Assembly (NCBI RefSeq): GCF_900108335.1
Contig: NZ_FNVT01000023.1
Location: 62,001 to 126,000, forward strand
DNA from: Nonomuraea solani
GTDB lineage: Bacteria > Actinomycetota > Actinomycetes > Streptosporangiales > Streptosporangiaceae
DNA: 64,000 nucleotides
Reading direction: 5' to 3'
The notes below the pieces were generated by a model. That model was not told the DNA's origin. It made no database searches and saw only the letters and a list, made by a program, of their open reading frames with translations. The position numbers and the translations under genes were made by a program. Each line of letters starts with the position of its first letter. Position 1 is the stretch's first letter. Of the stretch, positions 16,829 through 23,801 are shown piece after piece.

Positions 16829-18052
16829 TCAGGTGATGCGCAGGACGATGCGGCCGGTGGTGGTGCCCGATGCTTGGCGTTGCCAGGCTGCTGCGGCGTC
16901 TTCGAGTGGGACGACCTCATGGGCGACTGACAGCCGTCCGGCGGCCGATTGTGCGGCGATGAACGCGATGGACGCGGCTCGCTGTTCCCGGGTGAGCTCG
17001 TTGTTGGTGTATCCGAGCAGCCGGAGCGAGCGGCTGCGCAGGGTGGCGGAGTCGAGCGGGCACGTCTCCGACGCCGACCCGCCGAGGTTGACCAGGCGGC
17101 CGCCGTTGCGCAGGGTGCGGGCGGCCGCGGCGGCCGGGATGCCGAAGAGCGGGTCGAGCACCAGATCCACCGGCCCGTCACAGGCGGCAGCGAGCCGGGC
17201 GGCCAACTCCGCCACGTCCGGCCCACCGTCCGCCGCCACCCTCGGGCTGCTGCGCTCCGCCGACCCCAGGCGGTCGGGTGCCGCCACATTCGGGTTGCTG
17301 GGTGCTGCTGCCTCCGGAGGGTGGGGCTTCGGCGCGTCCGGGGAGCCGGTGGCCGCCGTGCCGGGGCCCGTGAGGGGCACCACGGCGTCCGCGCCTGCCT
17401 GTTCCGCGCGGTCGAGGCCCTCGGGGGAGCGGGCGGCCGCGACCACGCGGCGGGCGCCGGACAGGCGGGCCAGTTGGATGGCCGCCTGGCCCACCACGCC
17501 GCCCCCGCCCAGCACCAGCACCTGCTCGCCCGCCCGCAGCTCACCGCGCCAGGTCAGGGCCATGTGGGCGGCGACGGCCGAGAGGCCGAGGGCGGCCATG
17601 GCGAACGGGTCGGTGCCGGGAGGCAGGTCGATCAGGTCCTCCGTCCGGGCCAGTGCCAGTTCGGCCATGCTCCCGTCGCCCGGCGCCATTCCGGCCGCCG
17701 TCGGGAACCACACCGTACGGTCCGCGACCGTCCCGACTCCCTGGACACCGGGCACGTACGGGACGGCGGGTGCGCCGAAGTAGGACGTGCCGGTCGCGCA
17801 CAGCAGGTCCAGTGGGGTGATCGGGGCGGCGATGACCCGGACGGCGACCTGCCCGGGAGCGGGCGAGGGCGCCGGACGGCCGGCCACGACCGGTGGCCGG
17901 CCGCACCTCTCGACCTGGACCGCCCGCATCGGCCGGGTCCGATCCCGCCCCGGTGTCGGCAGGGTCCGATCCGGCACCGGTGTCGGTAGGTTCCGGCCAA
18001 GGCCGGAGGTCGGGCGGTCGGGATCCGGGTCGTGAGCAGGAGAGGTGGTCAT
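16829..18052 (-). CDS. MDR-family alcohol dehydrogenase/quinone oxidoreductase
   Basis: Medium-chain dehydrogenase/reductase: GroES-like N-terminal domain (MRAVQVERCGRPPV from residue 42), then Rossmann domain with VLVLGGGGVVGQAAIQLA. Catalytic-zinc Cys/His ligands are not evident, which favours the quinone-oxidoreductase branch. Two oddities exist. A 41-residue N-terminal extension contains a 9-residue repeat, and about 50 proline/alanine-rich residues (about 233-285) interrupt the Rossmann domain. Start ATG and the LigA stop overlap as TGATG, so the long start is translationally coupled. It is the last gene of the LigAB operon and probably reduces or dehydrogenates a pathway intermediate. 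Confidence 0.85.
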   Translation of the reverse strand: MTTSPAHDPDPDRPTSGLGRNLPTPVPDRTLPTPGRDRTRPMRAVQVERCGRPPVVAGRPAPSPAPGQVAVRVIAAPITPLDLLCATGTSYFGAPAVPYVPGVQGVGTVADRTVWFPTAAGMAPGDGSMAELALARTEDLIDLPPGTDPFAMAALGLSAVAAHMALTWRGELRAGEQVLVLGGGGVVGQAAIQLARLSGARRVVAAARSPEGLDRAEQAGADAVVPLTGPGTAATGSPDAPKPHPPEAAAPSNPNVAAPDRLGSAERSSPRVAADGGPDVAELAARLAAACDGPVDLVLDPLFGIPAAAAARTLRNGGRLVNLGGSASETCPLDSATLRSRSLRLLGYTNNELTREQRAASIAFIAAQSAAGRLSVAHEVVPLEDAAAAWQRQASGTTTGRIVLRIT

Positions 18053-18411
18053 CAGGTGGCGATGTCCGGATAGGGCAACCGCATGTGCGCCAGCCGCCCC
18101 GCATACTCCAGCTGAAACCCCAACGGCGGATGATCCCGTTCGAACATCGCGATGAAGAGCGTCAGCGTCAGGAACGGGTGCGCCCCCAGCTCGAACAGCC
18201 GCGGATAGTCGTGCGCCGCCAGCGCCTCCCGTTCGTCATCGTCGAACCGCAGCCAGGTGGACGACTCGCCCGAATGGCACCCCAGGATCCGGTTGGCGTA
18301 CGTGGACTCCCACCACTCCACCGTCGCCCGCGGCTCGGAGCGGTAGCGTTCGACCAGGTCCGGGTCGCGGTCGACGGTGAACAGGAACTTGTTCAGCAGG
18401 TATTTGCTCAC
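18052..18411 (-). CDS. Extradiol dioxygenase alpha subunit (LigA-like)
   Basis: The 119-residue all-helical protein beginning VSKYLLNKFLFTVDRDPDLVERY is similar to the small alpha subunit of protocatechuate 4,5-dioxygenase (LigA). GTG start and LigB stop overlap as GTGA. LigA helices cap the LigB active site and help bind the aromatic substrate. The order is LigB then LigA, the reverse of the Sphingobium operon. The FDDDEREALAAHDYPRLFELGAHPF region (cited in parts: AAHDY, LFELGAHPF) is typical of the family. Confidence 0.85.
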   Translation of the reverse strand: MSKYLLNKFLFTVDRDPDLVERYRSEPRATVEWWESTYANRILGCHSGESSTWLRFDDDEREALAAHDYPRLFELGAHPFLTLTLFIAMFERDHPPLGFQLEYAGRLAHMRLPYPDIAT

Positions 18412-19274
18412 GACCGGCCGCCTCCATCCGGATACCAGGTGAAATATGCCTCCATGGTGTGGAACAGGTCGTACGTGTCCACGTAATCGGCCTTCCGGCC
18501 CTCGCCCGCCACCCCCATCATCAGCATGAAGTCCATGAACCCATGGGTCGCGTTGCCGGGCAGGTGCAGGCTGTCCAGGGTCACCTCGGCCAGGCAGCCC
18601 TCGATGTCCCCGGAGGAGATCCACTCCACGGCCTTGCGGTCGAACTCCGGGTCGGGCCCGTGGGCGCCGAACTGGCGCGGGCCGCCGAGTTCGAGCGACA
18701 GGTGCCCGGTGCCGATGACGGCGACGCGCTGCGAGGAGGGCCAGGACTCGACGAGCTGCCTGATCGTACGCCCGAGCTGCACGAACCGCTTCGGCCGGGG
18801 CAGCGGCGGGGCGAAGATGTTGGTGTAGACGGGCACGATCGGCAGGTCGTTCTGCGGCCGCAGGGTGATGATCGGGCAGGTGATCGAGTGGTCGATCCGT
18901 AACTCGTTGGAGAAGGCCAGGTCGAACCCGGCGTCCAGCCCTTCGCGCAGAATGTACGAGGACAGGTCATCCTGCCCCTTGAACAACATCCGCGGCAGCC
19001 CGAACTCGCGCTCCTCGTTGTAGAAGTTCGCGTCGTAGAAGGGCGCCTTGCCGACCAGGAACTGCGGCATGTTGTCCAGCCACAACTGGTGGAAGTGGTC
19101 GGAGCCGACCATGACCAGCACGTCGGGCCGCGCCCTGGTCAGCGTCTCCCTGAACGCCTCCACCTTGCGCACCCACTCGTCGGCGAACGGCGGCCGGTCC
19201 TCGCCGGTGGCGGTGCTGGCGCGAAGGTAGAAGGGGTGGTGGGTGGATGCGATGACCGCGACGAGTTCAGCCAT
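18408..19274 (-). CDS. Class III extradiol dioxygenase catalytic subunit (LigB-like)
   Basis: The 288-residue protein has the LigB fold. H12 (ASTHHPF) and H60 (GSDHFHQ) align with the ferrous-iron histidines of LigB, and H191 (GTGHLSLEL) aligns with its acid-base histidine. Start is the ATG at 19274 because GGAGG lies 5 nt upstream; a start four codons earlier would place that site inside the gene. It overlaps the citrate-synthase-like stop by 8 bp. It opens an aromatic ring next to paired hydroxyls using O2. Protocatechuate, gallate or another catechol acid are candidate substrates. Confidence 0.88.
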   Translation of the reverse strand: MAELVAVIASTHHPFYLRASTATGEDRPPFADEWVRKVEAFRETLTRARPDVLVMVGSDHFHQLWLDNMPQFLVGKAPFYDANFYNEEREFGLPRMLFKGQDDLSSYILREGLDAGFDLAFSNELRIDHSITCPIITLRPQNDLPIVPVYTNIFAPPLPRPKRFVQLGRTIRQLVESWPSSQRVAVIGTGHLSLELGGPRQFGAHGPDPEFDRKAVEWISSGDIEGCLAEVTLDSLHLPGNATHGFMDFMLMMGVAGEGRKADYVDTYDLFHTMEAYFTWYPDGGGRS

Positions 19275-20112
19275 GCGTGCCTCCATCGGCGTACGGCTCG
19301 GGCGGGACGGACCGGTTGTTCAGGTCCACCGACAGGAAGATCTCGTTGGCCACGGGCCGCCGCAGCTCCTCGGCGAGCTGCCCGATCAGCCCCGCCGTCC
19401 TGGCCAGCAGCGCGAACCCGCGCAGCAGCTCCAGCGGCAGCCCCAGATCGGCCAGCGCGGCCCCGCAGGCCCCGGCCCCGTTGAGCGGCAGCGTCCGGCC
19501 GAGCACGGCCGGGTGCACGCGCCCGACGGCGGCGAACAGCGACAGATGCGGCCCGAACAGCCCTTCCTCGGCCGCGATCTCGAACAGGCGGGCCGTGCGC
19601 GGGTCGCCGTCCTTGTGCACGTGGTGGCCGAGCCCGGGAATCAGCCCCCGGGTCTCCCGCCGCGCCCGCACGGTCTCCAGGGCGAGCGCGTCCCAGCCGG
19701 CGTCGTCGCACGGCAGCGGATCGTGCGCGGCGACCACCTCGTGCAGGAACCGGCCGCAGTCCTCGGTGACGCCGAGAAAGCGGGACCCGCCGCCGAGCAG
19801 CCCGGCGGCCAATGCCCCCTGTACGGAGTCCGGCGCCGACAGGTACGTCAGCCGCGTCACGATCGCCGTCGGCGTGAACCCGTGATCGGCCAGCGCCGCC
19901 AGCACCGCCTCGAACACCCGCACTTCACCGGGCGCGGGGCGGCGCTGCGTGGCCAGCCAGAACGCCAGCTCGCCGAACCCCACCTCGCCCATCACGTCCG
20001 TGGCCAGGTCACGCCCCAGCAGGGTGATCGCCGTGGGGGAGGAGGCCCCCAGCGCGGTCGGGTACGTCATGGGGGAGGGCGCCCCCAGAGGCGCTTCAGG
20101 GTGTTCAGTCAC
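19267..20112 (-). CDS. Citrate-synthase-like / citryl-CoA lyase-like enzyme
   Basis: The 281-residue protein carries the citrate synthase signature GLGHHVHKDGDPRTARLF and a further NGAGACGAALADLGLP segment. It is clearly shorter than full citrate synthases (about 370-430 residues), like the stand-alone citryl-CoA lyase-like group. GTG 20112 follows GGAGGG and overlaps the CoA-transferase stop by 8 bp. Such enzymes make or cleave C-C bonds next to a CoA thioester. In this operon the likely role is cleavage of a tertiary-alcohol polycarboxylate after CoA activation by its neighbour. That role is inference from gene order. Confidence 0.8.
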   Translation of the reverse strand: MTEHPEAPLGAPSPMTYPTALGASSPTAITLLGRDLATDVMGEVGFGELAFWLATQRRPAPGEVRVFEAVLAALADHGFTPTAIVTRLTYLSAPDSVQGALAAGLLGGGSRFLGVTEDCGRFLHEVVAAHDPLPCDDAGWDALALETVRARRETRGLIPGLGHHVHKDGDPRTARLFEIAAEEGLFGPHLSLFAAVGRVHPAVLGRTLPLNGAGACGAALADLGLPLELLRGFALLARTAGLIGQLAEELRRPVANEIFLSVDLNNRSVPPEPYADGGTHG

Positions 20113-21265
20113 GGCCGCCCTCCAGCCACTTCCGCAGCTCAACGCCGTGCTCGTCCAGCTCGGGCGGCGGCAGGGCGTACCCGGCGGGCGTCTCGGACAG
20201 CCGGATCGGGTGCCGCGTCGTCGGCACCGCCCGCTCGCCCTCGCCCACCACCACGACCGGATCGAGCCCGAGCCGCTCCGCCACCGCGAACCCGCCATCG
20301 ATGGTGTTGATCGGCCCGCTCGGCACCCCGGCGTCCACCAGCAGCTCGAACCACTCGTCGGCCGTCCGCAGGGCCAGCCGCCCGACCAGGATCGGCCGCA
20401 GCTCGTCCCGGTTCGCGGTCCGGTCGGCGTTCCGGGCGAAGCGTGGGTCATCGGCCACGTCGGGAATGCCCAGCACGTCACACAATTTCCGGAACTGTCC
20501 GTCGTTGGCCGCGGCCACGATCAACTCATGGTCGGCCGTCGGCAACGGCTCGTACGGAAACACGCTCGGATGCGCGTTCCCCATCCGGAAAGGCACCACA
20601 CCCCCCGCCACGTACGCCGAACTCTGGTTGACCAGCCCCGTCAGCGCCGACGACAGCAGGTTCACCTCGACGTGCTGCCCCCGCCCGGTCGCGTCCCGGT
20701 GCCGCAGCGCGGCCAGCACCCCGATCACCGCGTGGTTGCCCGCCATCACGTCGAACACCGAGATCCCGGCCCGGTACGGCGGCCCGTCCGGCTCCCCGGT
20801 CAGGCTCATCAGCCCCGACATGGCCTGCACCATCAGGTCGTAACCGGGCACCCGCGCCCCGGCCCCCGCCCCGAACCCGCTGATCGAGGCGTACACGACC
20901 CCGGGGTTGAACCCGCTGACGGCGGCGTAGTCGAGCCCGTACTTGGCCAGCCCGCCCGGCCGGAAGTTCTCCACCAGCACGTCGGCCCGCCGGGCCAGCT
21001 CCCTGGCCAGCTCCGCGTCGGCCGAGTCTCGCAGGTCGAGCGCGATCGACCGTTTGCCCCGGTTGACCCCCAGGTAGTAGGTGGACACCTCGCCCCGCGC
21101 GGGCGGCGTCCACGACCGGGTGTCGTCCCCGGCGGGTCCCTCCACCTTGACCACGTCGGCCCCCAGGTCCGCCAGCAGCATCGTGGCGTACGGCCCGGCC
21201 AGGATCCTGGAGAAGTCGGCCACCAGCACACCGGACAGCGGCCCGCCCGGTCCTGTGTCAGTCAT
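20105..21265 (-). CDS. CaiB/BaiF family (class III) CoA-transferase
   Basis: The 386-residue protein from ATG 21265 (GGAG 5 nt upstream) has the family start LSGVLVADFSRILAGPYATM, the VKVEGPAGDDTR region with the catalytic Asp expected downstream, and FDVMAGNHAVIG. The 36 extra in-frame upstream residues carry no family features. The enzyme moves CoA between carboxylic acids. It is the first gene of the five-gene operon CoA-transferase, lyase, LigB, LigA, MDR. It probably activates an acid made from the ring-cleavage product or the aromatic acid itself. Confidence 0.9.
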   Translation of the reverse strand: MTDTGPGGPLSGVLVADFSRILAGPYATMLLADLGADVVKVEGPAGDDTRSWTPPARGEVSTYYLGVNRGKRSIALDLRDSADAELARELARRADVLVENFRPGGLAKYGLDYAAVSGFNPGVVYASISGFGAGAGARVPGYDLMVQAMSGLMSLTGEPDGPPYRAGISVFDVMAGNHAVIGVLAALRHRDATGRGQHVEVNLLSSALTGLVNQSSAYVAGGVVPFRMGNAHPSVFPYEPLPTADHELIVAAANDGQFRKLCDVLGIPDVADDPRFARNADRTANRDELRPILVGRLALRTADEWFELLVDAGVPSGPINTIDGGFAVAERLGLDPVVVVGEGERAVPTTRHPIRLSETPAGYALPPPELDEHGVELRKWLEGGRD

Positions 21266-21287
21266 CCGGCTCCATCCTCGCGTCCGT

Positions 21288-21410
21288 TCAGCGGACGACT
21301 GTCCGCTGATCAGATCCCAGCACCGCGAGGCCGCCTCGTCAACCACCTTGACAGCGACTCGCGCGCTCATCACAGTGACGGTGACCGTAGAGCGGACGAT
21401 TGTTCGCGAA
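21288..21410. promoter_or_regulatory. Divergent control region with two IclR-type operator copies
   Basis: AGCGGACGACTGTCCGC (21290-21306) and AGCGGACGATTGTTCGC (21391-21407) share the form AGCGGACGAYTGTYCGC. The first is a perfect inverted repeat, TCAGCGGAC and GTCCGCTGA around GACT (21288-21309). One copy lies before each of the divergent CoA-transferase and amidohydrolase genes. The IclR regulator at 22928 is the probable binder. Confidence 0.65.
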
Positions 21411-21423
21411 TGAGGAGCGTGCC

Positions 21424-22857
21424 ATGAACGAGTTCGAGCCCGGACGCCCCGTGGTGCTGCGCGGCGGTACGGTGCTGCCCATGGACGGCCGCCGGGTGCT
21501 GCCCGGCACGGACGTCCTCGTCACCGCCGACCGGATCACCGCCGTCGGCCCCGCCCTGGAGGTCCCCGAGGGCACCAAAGAGATCGACGCCTCCGGCGGC
21601 ATCGTCATGCCCGGCATGATCGACACCCACCGGCACATGTGGCAGACCGCGGTCCGCGGCTACGGCGCCGACTGGACGCTCACCCAATACTTCGTCTGGT
21701 TCTACCTCAAGCACGGCAAGCTCTTCCGCCCCGAGGACGTGCACGCGGGCAACACGCTGGCCGCCATCGAGGCCCTGGACGCCGGGGTCACGACGGTCGT
21801 CGACTGGTCGCACGGCCTGCGCACCCCCGACCACGCCGACGCCGCCGCCGACGCGCTGGAGGCGGTCCCTGGCCGGCACGTCCTCGCCTACGGCAACATC
21901 CAGCAGCCGCCCGCCGAGTGGACGACCGCGCCGGAGTTCCGCGACTTCGTCCGCCGCCGGATCGCCGGCGACGACATGCTCGGCTTCCAGCTCGCCTTCG
22001 ACGTGCTCGGCGACCCGTCCTTCCCCGAGCGGCCCGCCTTCGAGGTGGCCCGCGACCTCGGCGTGGCGGTCACCACCCACGCGGGCGTGTGGGGCGCGAC
22101 CAGCGACGACGGCATCCGGATCATGTACGAGCACGGCTTCATGACCCCCGGCACCGTCTACGTGCACGCCGCCTCGCTGTCGGCCGACTCCTACCACCGC
22201 ATCGCGGCCACCGGCGGCTCCATCTCGGTCTCGACGGAGAGCGAGCAGAGCGCCGGCCAGGGCTACCCGCCCACCTGGGCCGTCCGCGCGCACGGCATCC
22301 CGGTCTCGCTGTCCATGGACACCAGCGTCTGGTGGAGCGGCGACCTGTTCTCCGCCATGCGCACCACCCTCGGCGCCGACCGCTCCCGCGAGCACCTGGA
22401 GGCGCACGCCAAGGGCGAGACGGTCACGCACTGCGCGCTCCGCTCCGACCAGGTCGTGCACTGGGCCACCCGGGGCGGCGCCGCCGCGCTCGGCCGCGAC
22501 GACCTCGGCACGATCGAGCCGGGCAAGAAGGCCGACCTGGTGCTCATTAAGAACGACGCGTCGCCGGTGTCGTTCCCGCTGCTCAACCCGTTCGGGCACG
22601 TGGCGTTCCAGGCGCAGCGCGGCGACGTGCACACCGTGCTGGTCAACGGGCGCGTGGTCAAGCACGAGCACCGCCTGGTGGGCATCGACCTGGCCGCCGC
22701 ACGCGCCCAGGCCGACCGCACCGTCGAGTACCTCAGGGGCGAGATGGGCGAGGAGGAGTGGGCGAACGGCATGAACCCGGACGTCCCGGCGACGAAGATC
22801 CTCGACAATCCGTACACGTACACCGACTTCCGCAGTGACGCCACGCACCGGCTCTGA
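21424..22857 (+). CDS. Amidohydrolase (ATZ/TRZ-like metallo-hydrolase)
   Basis: The 477-residue protein from ATG 21424 (GAGGAG upstream) has the amidohydrolase barrel. Metal ligands are in DTHRHMW near residue 65-70, TTHAGVW, VHAASL, and the Asp in SLSMDTSVW. The closest general type is the chlorohydrolase/deaminase group (AtzB/TrzA/SsnA-like), which removes amino or chloro groups from N-heterocycles and related amides. It is divergent from the LigAB operon and next to the IclR regulator. It may perform the first hydrolytic step that yields the aromatic acid entering the operon. Confidence 0.88.
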   Translation: MNEFEPGRPVVLRGGTVLPMDGRRVLPGTDVLVTADRITAVGPALEVPEGTKEIDASGGIVMPGMIDTHRHMWQTAVRGYGADWTLTQYFVWFYLKHGKLFRPEDVHAGNTLAAIEALDAGVTTVVDWSHGLRTPDHADAAADALEAVPGRHVLAYGNIQQPPAEWTTAPEFRDFVRRRIAGDDMLGFQLAFDVLGDPSFPERPAFEVARDLGVAVTTHAGVWGATSDDGIRIMYEHGFMTPGTVYVHAASLSADSYHRIAATGGSISVSTESEQSAGQGYPPTWAVRAHGIPVSLSMDTSVWWSGDLFSAMRTTLGADRSREHLEAHAKGETVTHCALRSDQVVHWATRGGAAALGRDDLGTIEPGKKADLVLIKNDASPVSFPLLNPFGHVAFQAQRGDVHTVLVNGRVVKHEHRLVGIDLAAARAQADRTVEYLRGEMGEEEWANGMNPDVPATKILDNPYTYTDFRSDATHRL

Positions 22858-22927
22858 GAGGCCGCTGTACGGACGGGTGACCGTCTAGAGTCTGGATCGA
22901 AAGAGATCCGAGCGAGTGAGGGCGTCC

Positions 22928-23728
22928 ATGGCACGCGGTGACACCGGACCTGACTTCATCGAGGCGCTGGCCCGCGGCCTCGACGTCATCAGGGCCTTCC
23001 AGCCGGGACGCCCGGTCATGTCCCTGACCGAGGTGGCGGCCGCCGCCGGGCTGGCCCGCCCGACGGCCCGCCGCATCCTGCTCACCCTCCAGGAGCTCGG
23101 TTACGCCAGGTCGGAACGGAACGGGTTCGCCCTCACGCCGCGGGTGCTGGAGCTGGGCGTCTCCTACGTACGCTCCATGAGCCTGTGGGAGGTCGCCCGG
23201 CCGCACCTGGAACGGCTGGTCACGCAGACGCGCGAGTCGTCGTCGATCGCGCAGCTCGACGGCTCCGACATCGTCTACGTCGCCCGGGTCTCGGTGCCCA
23301 AGATCGTGGCGCTGTCGGTGCAGATCGGCACCCGGTTCCCCGCGCTGCAGACCTCCCTGGGCAAGGTGCTGCTGGCCGCGCTGTCCCCGGCCGAGGTGGA
23401 GCGGGTCCTGGCCGAGCCGAGCCGCTCGGGCATCGAGCCGCGCTGGCGGCCCGACGCCAAGGAGCGCGAGACGGTGCTGCGCGGGGTCAGGGCCAAGGGC
23501 TGGGCGATCACCGACGAGCAGCTCGCGCTGGGCATCCGCTCCGTGGCGGCGCCGCTGCGCGACGGGCTCGGCAACGTCATCGCGGCCGTCAACGTCAACG
23601 CCCACGCCGCCGAGACCTCGCTCGAAAAGCTGACCGAGGAGCATCTGCCGCTGCTGCTGAAGACGGCGGGTGCGATCAGCGCCGACTGGGCGATGTACGA
23701 GGCGGTGCCGCACGTGACGGCGTCCTGA
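22928..23728 (+). CDS. IclR-family regulator (PcaR/PobR-like)
   Basis: The start is ATG 22928 with GAGGG about 6 nt upstream; a GTG four codons earlier is poorly placed. N-terminal winged helix (LTEVAAAAGLARPTARRILLTLQELGYA, cited in part as LTEVAAAAGLARPTARRIL) is followed by the effector-binding domain with TSLGKVLLAALS. IclR proteins of this type control aromatic acid degradation (pca, pob, cat). With the two AGCGGACGAYTGTYCGC sites it probably controls both arms of the divergent catabolic locus. Confidence 0.9.
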   Translation: MARGDTGPDFIEALARGLDVIRAFQPGRPVMSLTEVAAAAGLARPTARRILLTLQELGYARSERNGFALTPRVLELGVSYVRSMSLWEVARPHLERLVTQTRESSSIAQLDGSDIVYVARVSVPKIVALSVQIGTRFPALQTSLGKVLLAALSPAEVERVLAEPSRSGIEPRWRPDAKERETVLRGVRAKGWAITDEQLALGIRSVAAPLRDGLGNVIAAVNVNAHAAETSLEKLTEEHLPLLLKTAGAISADWAMYEAVPHVTAS

Positions 23729-23741
23729 GGCTCCTGGGTCT

Positions 23742-23764
23742 TGCCCGTTCGTCGGTGACGGGCA
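23742..23764 (+). terminator. Hairpin after the IclR gene
   Basis: TGCCCGT (23742-23748) and ACGGGCA (23758-23764) form a 7-bp stem with a 9-nt loop 14 bp after the stop. There is no T-run, so termination is only probable. Confidence 0.4.
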
Positions 23765-23801
23765 TTCAATGAGCCCCATACGGAAGATCCAGGAGGGGCC
23801 G

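Noticed and set aside
18408..19286. Start of LigB at the ATG four codons upstream (19286)
   Set aside because: That start would place the GGAGG ribosome binding site inside the coding region; the ATG at 19274 has it at the right distance.
19267..20112. Calling the citrate-synthase-like gene a TCA-cycle citrate synthase
   Set aside because: It is about 100 residues too short and sits inside a ring-cleavage operon.
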